Of a DNA stretch of 64,000 bases, positions 12,501 to 25,727 are shown piece after piece (position 1 is the stretch's first letter; every line of letters starts with the position of its first letter). Under the pieces are notes generated by a model. The model did no database searches and had not been told where the DNA came from. It saw only the letters and a list, made by a program, of their open reading frames with translations. Source of the DNA: Fistularia commersonii (lineage: Eukaryota; Chordata; Actinopteri; Syngnathiformes; Fistulariidae); NCBI GenBank assembly GCA_037954325.1, contig JBBMNZ010000015.1, positions 16,521,001 to 16,585,000 of the forward strand, given 5' to 3'. The translations under genes and the position numbers were made by a program.

Positions 12501-15266
12501 TCCTCCGCAGAAGAGAAGCCGGAGTGCGTGTTTGCTTCCTTTGGATTTCAGCCCTGCAGCTTTCATCTGTTTCCACAGGCTTTCAAACGCTATCAGTCAC
12601 TCTGATCTCGCTCCACTACATTAGACTATATTCTAAATCGGATGCCGCCTTCTTTTTTTCTCTCCCGCTTTCTCCCGATCTGTGTCTGAATGTGGTGGCT
12701 TTCTGTTCTCGTTGACTTCTTGGCCTCCCTTCTCCAAGGGTAGCCACACTGGCTGTTAAATCATTCAAAGCCGATGTGGTGAATATATTCTTGGGAGCAA
12801 GCATGTCCTATTACATCCACATGGGCCAGAGCTTTAAATGGCTTTTTACTGTTGTTGATTTATTTTAATTTTGCAGTCGCTGTTAATTTTTAATGGGGAA
12901 ATTACTGTTTTCCTTCCCCTTTCCTTCCTATGCCCCGCTTTTCTGTGTTCCCGATCTTATCCCCCCTCGATGCGTTTGCATCTGATGAATGTGTTTGTTG
13001 CTCTCAAATTCACCGGGCACGTAGCCCCCTTTACTTGGCCGGCAGCCCGAGGTTGTTTTACTTCGGGTGGATATAACGCTTAAAAGGCTCGCTGAACTCG
13101 CCGTGTCCGGCAGAGCTTTGGACGCGATGGAGCCGAGGATACCGTTCTTCATAGTTAAATCACAACCGACGCGCTTTCCTTCGGATCTTCAAAAGAAGTT
13201 TGCAACTTTACCGTGCTTTTCAACGGGCGATCCGTTCCGAGTAAGTCACGGGAAGCCCGAATGGCGCCTCGTCTTATACAGGTGGAAGCGATATAATTCA
13301 ATACCTTGAAAGTTGAATCGCGCTAATTCAAGAAATTTCAACAGTAACGTCTGTCCAAAATGTAGCTTATTTGTGATTCTTTTCCCCAAGGATGAGGTTG
13401 GAGTATGGATTGCAAGTAAAAATAGGCGACAGAGGTGGACGTGTAAGAGTGGAAGCGAAGCGCGGTGGCCGGTATTATGATTTAGCCCGTTTCGATTTTG
13501 TCCTTGTTCTTTATTTTCCAGTGATGACGGAAACGCGTGGGGAAACCTCGCACTGATATTTCAAATTTCACATCTGCTATTGAGGGCCCCCGGAGATAGA
13601 GGCATTGAATATATACATATTTAATGTGTAATAACACAATGTGTTTAATAAAACAAACACACCGAACAAAGAATTAAAAAAAAAAAAATCGGTTTGGGAT
13701 TCTCAAGCCGTATTTCTTAGTTTGTTAAAACGGGATAAAAACACATTTTATTTCTCATCAAAGCGATTGTTTTCTGCTCCTGTGGGCCAGAAATCAACCA
13801 CTTCACCAGCACTCAGACACCATACCTTCCACCTTTTTCTTCTTTTTTTTTTCCCCCCCGTCCGTAAAGGTTTTTAACCAAGGAGGCTGTCAGTATGCGC
13901 TCATGCAGAGACACACTGGGGGGAAAGGTTTGCCCGAGACTACTTGAGTGAAAGCAGCTTAAGTGCTGCAAGAAGTGAGCAGTTGCTTTTGGATCTTGAG
14001 TTCGGTGCAAAATAGGGTTCAGCAATCAAGTCCGCTGGTTGCAACACTGTGTGTATTCACTATGAGCAGCTTTATTTAGGATGCTCCGCTGTGTGTTTTT
14101 CATGGATAATAGAAGACTTGTGATCCCACTCAATCTCAGTCACATTATAGTATATAGTACACCGCGTGGTTGGAGTCTTCGTGTCGACCAAACGGTTCAC
14201 TTAGGGTTGGCTGAGGCTTTTACGACAAACTAAACCAGAAGAGGCAGAGAAAAAGACGGTCCCAGATTGCTTCCTGTTCATTGTTTCCGAACAGATGATA
14301 GCATCGCTGTTCGATGAGAAGTGCGTTGAGCAGAAAATGAACGCCTCTGCTGGCAAACAAAACTGTTTATATTTGTCTTATTGGGAGTAGCCACACATAA
14401 CATAAACATGTTTGCTAACTTTTCATTGTCATGCAACATTACTGATGACACTGCTTTTTTTTTTTTTTTTATGGAATATATGCTAAAAAAGCCACTCATT
14501 AGCATGCATTTGCACTTTTTGTTTGGCTTTGGAAAATATTTGCTTGCATCAGAAATTGAAATCCAAGTATTCCTCATTGGGCTGCAAAAAAATGTCAAAA
14601 TAGTTGTAAAATGCTGAAAGCACCTGAAAGGCAGGTTTCCTCCCAACCCGACCGTCACGGTGAACGGAATCCGGTTTGCCATCCATTTTTGTTATTCAGT
14701 TGTCAGCTGTCACTTTAGTTCTGACTTACGACTTTGCATCTCAGGAAGTGAGCAGTTTCTCAATCTGCATGTCCTGTGTTAACCGTCATAAGAACTTTTC
14801 ATTCTTGTTCCCGCAAGCAAATGCACAAAGTCCCATGGTGGCGTTCCTGTCTTGTATTCTTGTTTGTTTAGTTGATCTTGTGGCTTTAAGCCGGCTCAGT
14901 GTTTGTTAAAAGCTAAGTCATACAAGACCCATTTTAATTTTCCCTATAGGTCAGACTTTTGAGTGTGTATTCCCTACATACAGGAGGGATATGGTGTGTG
15001 TGCGTGTGTGTATTTACACATTGTTTTTTTTTTTAAACTTCTTTTCCTGACGCAAGTTAAAGCTGAAGGACTTTGAAAAGCGGGTATCGGTACATCATTG
15101 TTTGGGGCGCCGGTGGCACTCGCATCTTGTAAAAATGGATAAATCTCCCACTGTGTGACAACGGAAGCCGAACACGATAAAATCAGATTTGTGATGATAA
15201 ATTGACTTTTTAGCTTTGCCAAAACAGCTTCAGAATCACATTTCTGACCTCTCCTGTCCCATCTTG

Positions 15267-15301
15267 TTTTTTTTTTTTTTTTTTTTTTTTTTCTTCTCCA
15301 G
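15267..15301 (+). promoter_or_regulatory. Exon 3 acceptor with T26 polypyrimidine tract
   Basis: Twenty-six consecutive T residues (15267-15292) are followed by cttctcCAG at the 3' splice site. This is an unusually long uniform U tract sitting exactly in the position of the polypyrimidine tract, and it should be a strong U2AF site. Such a tract is length-unstable, but most variants would still splice. Confidence 0.75.
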
Positions 15302-15470
15302 CTGAGGATGACGGGCTCTGGGAGAACGGCCTTTCCTACGAGTGTCGGACTCTGCTCTTCAAAGCCATCCACAACTTGCTGGAGCGCTGTCTCATGAACC
15401 GCAGCTTCGTGCGCATCGGCAAGTGGTTTGTCAAACCTTACGAGAAGGATGAGAAGCCCATCAACAAGAG
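15302..15470 (+). CDS. med13: MED13 exon 3
   Basis: Begins with CT, which completes an Ala codon with the last G of exon 2, then reads EDDGLWENGLSYECRTLLF, KAIHNLLERCLMNRSFVRIG and KWFVKPYEKDEKPINK. This is one of the most conserved blocks of the Med13 N-terminal domain; MED13 has NR after CLM whereas MED13L, as I recall it, has DK. The exon ends AAG AG/gtttgt (phase 2), and the AG joins C of exon 4 to give Ser. The donor GTTTGT is weaker than consensus. The open frame continues into the intron beyond 15470, but conservation stops at PINK. Confidence 0.96.
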
Positions 15471-16875
15471 GTTTGTCTCACTGCTTCGTCGACTTTCTCG
15501 GTCGGGGCTCTTGTTGCGGAGATTTGAATCCGCGCAACGCGGCAGGCACGCCGAGCGACTCTTGTTTGCGCTTAAACATTTTGCTGCAGAATGCATATTC
15601 GGCTATGAGATGATGTTATATGCCAGTCTTTGCCCACAGGCGGGATTCCTGCGCCGACAAGCAGGTCGGAACTGATCGTCGGGCTCGACAGACCTCGTTT
15701 TTATTTATTGATTAGAACGGGAATCACAATAATTGTGACGTGTAGCTGTCAGCACGCTAAGGTCCAAACGCGTGGCACTTCAGATGGTGCAAAAATGAAC
15801 CAGCACCCCACTTCCACAGGCCCGGAATTGTACTCAAGAGTGTCCAGACGCCAACGTTGGGCTTTTTTTTTTTAAAATAAACACGAATGCGCTGCATGTC
15901 AGAATGATGGAACGGGGAGCATGCATTTAACAACAGTTGTTTTTGATTAATATTTGTCATATTTGGTAATCTGGTCATATGGATTTAGTTCTATTGCTCC
16001 CACAGTGAGTGCACCCACTGAATCATTTGGTGTTTACATTTTCACGCTTGAAATATTACAAGTGATTCAACATGGATGGTGGCTGCTTGCTTTGTGTCTC
16101 TGACAGCTACTTGTTCATCACGCGGTGGCAGTTTGTTGGCCAGGTGTTCCAAGTTCAGCGGACGGTTTTGAACGTCACTGTAGTTGAAAATAAACAAAAC
16201 GCGTGCGCTCGGCGCCGGGACGGTGCCAGATCCAGTTCCTGCGGGTCACCCGAGGCCACGTTTTCCTGGGCTACTACTTTGCTACTCTGCAGGTGTTGTG
16301 AGAAATTGTAACAGATGGAAGTTTGCCCTTGTTTCTCCTTTCCCTCAAAGTGAGTTTGTGTTCAAATGAGATGCACTTTGCTATCTGCTGAGCTGTTTTT
16401 TTTTTGTTTTTTTTTTCGCAGTCAGCGTCTGGATTTGTTGATAAGATGCGGACATTTACGCAGTTAGGGGAAGAAATGACCACCTTCTTTGCTTTAACTA
16501 CCGCTTCCCTGTCAACCATCCTCAGTTGATATTTCACTGAGAACGGGCTTCTACTTTGCCTTTTGATAAGAACAATTTGATAGATATTACTTTTAAATAC
16601 TAATTGAATGTTCAACCCCAGTGGCCATATGTTTGTTTCCCTTTTTAATATTGTTTTATTCATTCCTTATTTTGAAGGAATGTTCAGCCAAAATGGTGAC
16701 ACTTATGATTCTGGTGAACGGGGAGAATAAATAAACATATTCCTTGTTTGAATCCATCAAATAGGAATCGATGGATTTTCCATGTCCTGTATTTTTTTCC
16801 CAGTAATTTGTCCTAAAAACAAGCTGCGTGTCAATGAGGTGAGGCCACCGGGGGTGGAGATGTAGAAGGATGTAG

Positions 16876-17035
16876 AAGAATGCTGAAGTTGGAGCTGCCA
16901 GGCAGCAGGTCTTAGAGGAAGACCAGAACGGAGGTTTCTCGATGGACTGAAAGAGGACATGAGGTTATTAAGTGAGAGAAGAGGATACAGGTGGATTTGC
17001 TGTTGAGACCTCCAAAGGGAAAGGAAGATCTCAGC
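16876..17035 (+). mobile_element. Decayed non-LTR retrotransposon fragment (second copy)
   Basis: Plus-strand reading gives RMLKLELPGSRS, an in-frame stop, then after a one-base shift GRPERRFLDGLKEDMRLLSE, then RRGYRWI and a weak match to the C.D.QREK tail. This is the same reverse-transcriptase C-terminal segment as at 2399-2545 (there minus strand), here broken by a stop and a frameshift. It is a fossil insertion with no coding potential. Element family not assigned. Confidence 0.72.
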
Positions 17036-18031
17036 AAAACAAGCAAAGCAACATTTGATTTTTATCATTTTCTTCAATAGATGGAAGGTACAAAGTCCAT
17101 GTAAAGAAACGTGTTAGCTCCCGTTTCTCTGGGAGGAGTTTACACTATAACACATTTAATCCATGCTCTTCTGTAACATCTGCAAAACAGTGTTACAGCA
17201 GCTTGTAGATTGTCAAGCAGGTTATAAAATCAAAGAGTAATGCTGTATTTTAATGCACTTGGCATCAACATTTCTAGCTCTGCTTTGTGCGTGAGTGGGT
17301 GTGTGTGTGTATACAGCTCAGTGTGTTATTTGTTGTTGAGTTGTTTTGGTGTTGTTGCCAGATTTTCCCAGTCAGGTGATCATAGGGGCCATGCAGCAAC
17401 ATAATCTTGTTTGTGCACAGACACGTGCGGGTTTTTTTTTCCTTTTTTTTTTTTTTTTTTTTTTGCCGACCAGTTGCTCTGCCCACGTTGGAAATGGCCA
17501 GAACCCGGGCCCTCTGCCGTCAGCTCGTCCTTCTCATCAGCACATTGTGGGTTTGCACATCAGGTGCACGTTTGCAGCTCCAATGCAGATGCTTCCAGGG
17601 CCTTGAAAGCGTAGACGGGACCCTGACCCCTCCGGCATGGGAGCGTTTTTGCGTCCCTGTCCGATTGTCGAAGCCAGAAAGTTGACTCCGTTCCTTTCGT
17701 TGGAATAAACAAACTTGTCTCTTCATTATCGTCATATTTTTTTTTAGCTTTTAATTAATTTCAGCACGTAGCGAACCAGAGCGTGTAAAAACTGTAAACT
17801 GCGCATTCCTTTAAAAACACGAGGGGAACAGCCTGTGATGGATTTTCTCATGGCAAAATAATAGGCCAAATAATGAGCAAAATGGTGCTTACCGATTAGC
17901 CGATCCTCTTTTAAAGCTACATTCATGCCTTCCTCTTAGCTCTATGGCTGCTTTAACAAGCACAGATCATAGAGGGCCCCAGTCAAGGGGAAAACAATGG
18001 TCTTTTCCTCTGTTCTGAAACTCACAGGCTA

Positions 18032-18034
<3 letters not shown>

Positions 18035-18067
<33 letters not shown>
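18035..18067. repeat. (TG)n microsatellite
   Basis: An uninterrupted TG array of about 33 bases in intron 3. Confidence 0.95.
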
Positions 18068-18070
<3 letters not shown>

Positions 18071-18737
18071 TATGGTGCGTGCACGTACACCCCCCACCCT
18101 CTCCTTTCTCTATCCCCCTCTGCTGTCACAGAGCAGACTGGGCAGGTTATAAATAGTGGTGCAACCACCCTGAATTTCAGTTGTTGTCAAGGATGTTTTT
18201 CCCTCTCTCCTTTTTTCTCTCTCTCTCTTTCTCCCTCTCGCTGGCTCGTTCCTCTGTGCCCCAGCCACTCTGGGATTTTTGTCAAATAATTCGTCACAAA
18301 ACTGTTGCAGAAATTCTCCGGACCTGCTCTTTTTTTTTTTTTTTTTTTTTTCCCTCATGTCGTCGATGCACCTCCACCCTCTCCCGGTGAAACATTTATG
18401 CAGCTGTTAATGATAGCAGGTGTTTGTGAATATTAAAGCAACCGTGTGCGTGCGGCGAGTGGGTGTCTCTCTTTGTGTTTCTTTGTTCTCGCTGATTTTT
18501 ATTGGCCGACTACATTGAGCGAGGGGAGACCGGCCACCAGTTCGTTGGCTGCAGACGCTATTATTTTCTCGAAACGATAAAAAAGCGAAACGGACAAAAT
18601 TGTTTACCAAATCTACTTGTGTGACCGTAAATGCGTCCGTACAGCATGCTATAATCTACTCGTGTGCAATCACTATATTTTCCTCAAATGGTGTTTTGTC
18701 CTCAAGAAGCCTTGGTTTCTCAGATGCACATAGGAAA

Positions 18738-18741
<4 letters not shown>

Positions 18742-18776
<35 letters not shown>
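18742..18776. repeat. (GT)n microsatellite
   Basis: An uninterrupted GT array of about 35 bases in intron 3, followed by gagaaagagacgg. Confidence 0.95.
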
Positions 18777-18778
<2 letters not shown>

Positions 18779-19242
18779 AAAGAGACGGACCCAGCGCATA
18801 CAACAACACAGCAGTGGGTGGGGACTGTGTGACTGATGAGTTATTTGCTTAAGCAGGAAAAAGGCACAAAATGCAATGTTACAATCTCATTATGAGAACA
18901 ATATTTTCATTTGTCATGTCTCTCCGCAACGCCATTCCCCCTCCGCCCCCCCTTCCCCTCCTCGAAGAAAATTCTCCGGTTATCCTGGGGTTCGTATCAA
19001 CAGAAAGAGAGAAAAGACTGGGGGAAGGGGAAAGGGGGGGGGCAGAAAGGGACAGTAATGGAACCCAGGCCAATACATGAGTCAACCTTGGTAAGTCAGT
19101 CAACCGTATGGGATTTGAAAGGATTGAAAGCTGATCCTGAGCTGGCCCTCTTCTCTGTTTTCAGATATGAAAAATGTCTCTCACAAAGCAGTACTGTAAT
19201 ACAGGTGACTTATAAAATTTCATGAAGAGCCCGACAGCGGAC

Positions 19243-19273
<31 letters not shown>

Positions 19274-19341
19274 AGCAGTCGATAGCGTTTTATCAGTTGG
19301 TCGATGTGAACGGATATAAAATCCGTGCAGATCTGCGTTTA

Positions 19342-19638
19342 TATACGCTGCTCAGAAAAATGCAGGGAACACTAAAATAACAGATCGGAATGAATGAAAT
19401 ATTCTTTTGAAATACTTTGTTCTTTACAGAGTTGAATGTGCTGACAACAAAGTAACACAATCAAATGTATGAACCCACGGAGGTCTGGATTTGGTGTCAC
19501 ACTCCAAATGAAAGTGTGAAAATTGGCTGATCCAACATTGATGGAATGTCCTTAAAATAAGTCAAAATTAATCAATGTTGCTTCCAAAGTGGACACTTTG
19601 ATTTAAGTATTCCCTTATTTTTTTTTTGAGTAGTATAT
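19342..19638 (+). mobile_element. MITE-like DNA transposon, copy A
   Basis: A block of about 300 bp bounded by imperfect inverted termini: 5' CTGCTCAGAAAAATGCAGGG and 3' CCCTTATTTTTTTTTTGAGTAG. The interior shares long matches with copy B at 29241-29578, including GGGAACACTAAAATAA, GAATGAATGAAAT and GACAACAAA. It has no coding capacity. I recognise this as an abundant fish repeat beginning CTGCTCAAAAAAAT, but do not name its superfamily. Confidence 0.8.
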
Positions 19639-21240
19639 AAAATGTGCCATAGGTGTGTTTTTAATCCATTCAGTGATTTGTCTGTGCAACTGAGGGAGAT
19701 GAAGTACCTTTTTAGCGCGACGTGGCTCCTTTTGCCTCAATATTCGCGTCTGACGCCGTCTCCGTCATTTGTCGTTGCCAAACCCGCGGCAATAACGGGG
19801 CTGAAAAGTCCCCCGGAGATCCTGGGAAATTCGGCTCAAATTTATCGTCCGCACACCGGTAAATCAAGTCGAGGCCACCTATTTGAATTTTATTGATATT
19901 GCTGAAAATGCCATTTCGGGATCATTTCAAAGTCAGAACCACCTTTGTAGCGGAAGCCACGAAAACGCTATGTAGGTCCCACCAGCACGTTGCTGCCAAA
20001 CTGTTTTGCATTCACAAGTTTACTTGTTTTTGAAGGCATTTATTTCTGTGCTGTTAGTTGCAATTGCGCTATTGTGGCAGATGGCTTTCCGATCTGAACC
20101 TTCAAATGGCTTTTTGCACGGATTTGAAATGCCAAAACATAGGAAAAAAAAAGACATCTTCTGTGGTCAACCGGTCTATTCATGTGCGCTTATGGGAAAT
20201 GTTGATTACCCTTCTGTTCATCATACAACCCCTCGCGCCCCCCCCCTCCCCCAAAATCTCCAGTTGGTAGAAGCTGTAGCCAGCTGACAGTGTTGGTAAC
20301 TTCAAACCCCGCATGTGTCGAGAAGCTTACATCATCCCTTTAAATAATAACCACCGCTGGTGTCTCCGCACGCATCGTCAGATTCGAGACCCAAGTAGTC
20401 CTGGCTGTTTCTTAGCAGCACAGAAATACCAATACGTGTGCGAACGTTGTATTCATAAATCCGTGCAATTTATGCATTAAAATATTTTACAGTTTTCTGC
20501 AGAATAAGCAGGATGTGTCGACGCCGCAGACGGCGGCTCTCTTTGTCTGGAGTTCACGCGGCTCCCAAGTTGTGCAGCTTTCTGCGAACCTTATGCTGCT
20601 AGGTAGACTGGCTTCAAGAAACACAGAGCAGGGGGAAGAGGACGCCGGCGAGGGAGGGGAGAGCTCTCGGTTGTCATGGCAGCAGGGAAATGCACCCTGG
20701 GATCGTGTGTTTCCAAGGTGAAGTGGGATGCTTGCGCCCCATTGGTCAGCTTGAGGCAGAGTGACTCGTCGACTGGATCCTAATTGGCTGCGTAACCGAA
20801 AATCAGCGCAACATTATATCCAGTCTGCTTTGATATTTCGAATTGATTGGGACAAAAGAGAGGGTTTTTTTTTCTTTTCTCCAAGCCGACGTACGCTCCG
20901 CGCTAAAAGCGGTCGTTCCAACCTTTACACATTTGCGAGCGCACGGCAATCAAAAGTGTTGTCTGTACTCAGACGCGTTTGAATATGTAAAGTCTATTGT
21001 GCTTTTTGTCGACTGATTGCGAGCATCATTATCAAATCAAGCTGTTACGAAACGGGGCCAACGTGCCGCGGCTCGTAGCACAAGAGCGAATTTTAATAAA
21101 TGAACGTTACACAATGACATATGCCTGCATGTGCGCACGTCGCGAGTGTGTTCACACTTTACCGTGCATGCATGCGAGTGTGTGTCTGCGCGAGCACATT
21201 CTTCCTCCATTGTCTCTGCCCGATGCTGGGAGGTGAACGC

Positions 21241-21268
21241 GTGTGTGTGTGTGTGTGTGTGTGTGTGT
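21241..21268. repeat. (GT)14 microsatellite
   Basis: Uninterrupted GT array after tgaacgc in intron 3. Confidence 0.95.
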
Positions 21269-23862
21269 TAGTGTGCGCGCAGTGGCAGGCGGAAGCAGAG
21301 AGCAGCACTCTGTTAAGTAGGACAGTACAGGATAAAGGGCCACTGCCTCCAGTCTGGGGCTAAAGCGCTAAATTTATCCCCTCCCTGCTTCAAGCACAAC
21401 ACAAACACACAGCAAGATGGACACACAAACATGCGCGTCAACAACTGGGCATGCGAGTCAGTTGACAGGAGGGCTGCCGCAGAGACACAGACACAGTTGA
21501 TAGGTTTGCTCCCCCTGACTAATGTCACTTAAATACATACTCAACCCCTTACTAAACACCCACCTAACCCCGGAGCCCTCAGCCCCTTGTTCCTCCTTGC
21601 ACTTCATCAGTCTCTCTAGCAACGAGAACTCTCAGGAGACCGAAGCCGACCATGTGATCCGGCACTCTGGACGTATCGTGTTGCCGGAGTGATCTTATCT
21701 GGCCGATAAATACGGCTTTTAAAAGGAAATGTGTGCGTTTCTTAGGTATGGGTCACTTCCCAAACTGCCGGGCAATTATGCATTATTTATAACCCATTTC
21801 CTGTTGACGCACGTTTAGAGTTAAAGTTTAAATTCCTTCGCATCGCTGAACTCGTGATTTGTAGCCGCGAGCTAAAATACGGCACGTATATTTTTTTTTT
21901 TTCGTGTGTAACCCACATTAGTAATAACTGTCAAATCCATGGCAAACCATGAAATATATGTTGACTGCTTTAGGTTCCAGCAACAGAATATTTGTCCATG
22001 AAATCAGTCTCCCTAGTGACACAAATAAAGTTTTCTCCAAAGAAATTGCTATTTTATCAGTCGAGGATAGAATATTAAGTTTTAAGCCGTAAATTGTCGC
22101 CATAGTATTTTGACGTTAATTGGAAAAGAAATTATTTGCAAAGTTATTTTTGTGTCCCCAATATCCAAGCGCGGTACGGCGGCGCTGACGTGCACGGAAA
22201 CCTCCGCTTTGAAACAAACAGGCGCCGCTAAACTTCCTCCTATTAACCCGGCATCTTCAAACCCCGGGAGGCGCCAAGCAGCGCGGTCGGATGTCGACGC
22301 GGAGCTTCCCCCTCGTACGGACGATCCAGCATCGCCCCTCAGAATACCTGTCGAACACCTTTGCACCCCGTTTCTGCTGCCGAACGCCTCCTTTATTTCC
22401 TGCGAGAGATCCAGAGAGAACAAAGAATGCGTGTCTCATTATTGAAGTTAACAGGCGCTGGCCTTTTTATGCGTCGTAGCACTCAGGAAACCCATATTGT
22501 TGTCAGCGGCGGTATTGTGAGTGGAAAAAGGGCCATTGCGGAGACCAATTTCACTATTTATGTCCCGCCGCCGTCCCCTCTTAGGCCCTTCTTAATTCCC
22601 TTTCACGTCCTCAGCATCCAACCACCCCCCCCCAACATTCCTCTGGACCACGTGACCACAAGCGACGGCGGCGTTCTGGGTCAGCCGAAGGTCTGAAGAA
22701 GTCGTCATAGTTAATCCGTCAGTCGTCAGTCTCCCGTCCCCCCTCCCCGCCTCTCTGTCCTTTTCCAAGTAACTGTGATTCCTAAAGCACCATCTGTAAT
22801 CCAGCGGTTCAGACAGATGGCCACGTTTAAAGCTAATCCCTTATATGGTGTTAGGCCTTTCACCTCTCAGCCGCAGAAAACAAGGTGGTCTTTCTGCCGT
22901 CTCATATCGTCAAACGTGCTCGAAGGTTTATCGCGACCCCCCGGAAATACCGTGAAATGAAGTTATAATAAACACCCCGGTGCAAGACGCATCTATTTTT
23001 CAAGGCGTATTCAAAACATTGGGATAAATAATGAAATCCACCTCGGCGCCGCCGAATACGTTTGTAGCAATTTTAAATCACGGTTCAGTTTTAATGGCTT
23101 TTTAACAAGAAAACATGACAACATTTTCTTCACATATGTAAATATTTCCTAGTTTCTCTTGTCTTCCACCAGCCGATGAACATAGATCGCTAACTGTTGA
23201 GAGAGGTTTCTTCTGACTGCTATTTTAGCTTCTGACTCAAGGTCAGAGGTGACCTGCAAACCTCCTTATCTCTTCAACCCAATCATGAAGGTACACGTTT
23301 TTCTACCGCCTCCCCCCCTCCACGACGCATATGTAATATTTTTTGACTGAAACCGTCGCGAAACTCTATTCGGCGTCCCTTGGGACGCAATCTGAAAACC
23401 TCCTAACCGAGGAGTCCTTAAGACATGTCATAGCTGCAGAACATGTAATCCAAACCATACTTCGGGGGCCAGGATTAAGGCCTAAGACGTCCTGTTCTGA
23501 TGTGTGTTCTCGCCGCAAAGACGTCACCGCGCAACCGTCGTCACTCTGAGTTGGTCCCGCAAAAAACTTAACGATCGAGATATTTGGTTAAGAAATGAAC
23601 CGAAAGAAAACGGGTCCGCGCTGTCGCAGTTGCGGGAACATTAGTGATTTCAGTACCCGGCCAGCTGTGGTCACGCATGGCTCGACCCTGAGCCGTCGCT
23701 TATTTCTCGCTTCGGCTTCATAGAACTTGACAGCGTATGACAATGCAAGCGGTATTGGCGGTATAACCTCTGCACCAAGCTCACGCAGGTTGACGCACCT
23801 GAGGCATTTCTTAGGCTATTATTGTCAAAAGACACGACCGACCCATTTGTCCCATCGTCTTC

Positions 23863-23893
<31 letters not shown>

Positions 23894-24053
23894 CAACCTA
23901 CTCCGGCAGAATCAAAAGGAACCACTCATATTTAACCCTGCATGTAAAGGTTCATTTGCAGCGCTCAACCTGCCCATGTCCGTCTGCACAGGCGGCAAAC
24001 CTCTGGCAGTCACCCTGACACCCTCTTAAGTTAGATATCTTATTCACTGCCAC

Positions 24054-24091
<38 letters not shown>
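23863..24091. repeat. A29 and A37 homopolymers, 163 bp apart
   Basis: Twenty-nine A at 23863-23891 and thirty-seven A at 24055-24091, the longest A runs in the window. Neither is preceded by a recognisable LINE or SINE body, so I cannot call them retrotransposon tails. The exact counts should be treated as approximate in any assembly. Confidence 0.85.
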
Positions 24092-24093
<2 letters not shown>

Positions 24094-25690
24094 CAACGCT
24101 TTCCTGTTAACCCTCCGTTTGCTAGGGGGACATAAATTCGCCCGCCATGCGGTGCAGTTTAATGACGCAGCCGGCTCGGGCGATAAAACAACAGCAATAT
24201 GTATTGGTGATAAACACTCAATCAAAAGTAATAAGAAACTTGTTTGAAGAGAATACAACAGTTCCTTAAGTGTATTCAAGGTAAATGGACCTGAAAGCCC
24301 ACGACTTAATATACCAAGTTCGGGTTCCGTGAACGGGAGATCCACTTCCCCGGCTCATTGACATTCTGTCCTATTGCTGGATAAGAGAGTTCTATGGATG
24401 ACACGGCAAACATTTAAGGGCCTGTGTCCGCCGAAGGATTTTCCCGAGCTTTAAATGTCCATCTCACTTCTCAAAATGGCCAGCATGAAGCACTTGAGTG
24501 CTTTGGAAGCGCGGCATTTCATCAGCGGAGGCGCAGTGGTTTCTATAAAATGGAATATTAGTTGAAGTAAAAACGTCGGCGCATAACTACCGGCTCGGGG
24601 CTCCGGATCCCGATGAAATAAAGCCCGACCGCGCAGGGAAGGGAAGCGGGTCCGCGCGGGTTCACCAGGAAATACCGTGGTGAGCTTCTTGTGTCCGGAC
24701 ACGACGCAGTTGGAGGCTGCGGTGAGCGCCGTTCCGCCCGTAGTCCCGTGCATTTTGAACTTTCGGGGCCCGAGAAAAAAGCAAACACCCCAGCAAAAGA
24801 TTACAAGCAGACAGCGGCGCTGGGTTGTTTGTTATTCCAAACAAAATTCATTGAAATTTCATTGTGATGTATTTTTCAACCATACTGCAAACTGTCAAAA
24901 GAGACGCGTCAGATTCTTTCACACGGATTCCACAATAGCGCTCCCCGCGTTGTGATCCGGCTTTGTTTGTTTACACAGAACCACACAGGCCCGGGGTAGC
25001 GCCGCTGAATTTATACAGGACTGTCGAGTCCGATGCATAAATGCGGCGACATCTGTTTGCGAGCGTTCGCGCGTCCGTCGTTCCACCTGTCCGTCTCGCG
25101 CGGATGTTAATGATTGCTCGAGTGCACGTTGTGCCGCGGGCGGATTCATCCGTCCCCTTCTTCAGTCCGTAAACTTTCACGCAGACGGCGAGACGTTCCA
25201 GCGGCGTCGTGTTCCCGCCTTGTAAAAGGGTCCGGAGAGGAGATTAGACACATGCTCATGTCATCCCTAACGTGTATTAATTATATGCCGGGCTCATCTT
25301 TGATAGTAATATGAGCCGTTACAAGGCTGTTGTTAATCGGCGACAATCTGGAAACAACACCAACTTCTTCGCTTTGGTTTACACATTAATAACATGTCAG
25401 GTTACACGCTCCGCCGTCCGCGGCAAAGCCCCGCAGCCGCGAGGCGCGCACGGACGGGACGCCGGTCGAATCGGAACCCTCGCTCTCCGAAACGCATATC
25501 CGTCACACGGCGGCGACGGGAATCGTGGAGAAGGAACAGATGTCACGTGGCAGTTTGTCTGCAAATTGACTGTTAGCAGGGTAATGAGCGTGATTACCAA
25601 AAATATTTGGTTTCAGAAGAGCAAGGGGATGTGGCTCTGATTGAGACGGTATCTTTTAAGCTGACAGCAGGTGAATTAGAGGAACCCCTG

Positions 25691-25692
<2 letters not shown>

Positions 25693-25727
<35 letters not shown>

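Larger units (their letters stand above)
1739..15301 (+). other. Intron 2 (13.6 kb)
   Basis: A large phase-1 intron without a supportable gene on either strand. It holds a decayed retrotransposon fragment (2399-2545, minus), C runs near 4547-4561 and 5339-5356, an A18 plus (CA)12 block at 9550-9594, and many A or T runs of 10-20 bases (for example 7313-7336, 8361-8378, 10620-10636, 14456-14470). Stretches around 10365-10570, 10960-11190 and 12720-12860 are unusually free of simple repeats and rich in TAAT-type and E-box-like words, so they are candidate conserved non-coding elements. It ends with a T26 tract and cttctcCAG. Confidence 0.8.

Noticed and set aside
23863..24091. Poly(A) runs as tails of processed pseudogenes
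   Set aside because: No coding-like or gene-derived sequence precedes either run, and no flanking duplication was seen.
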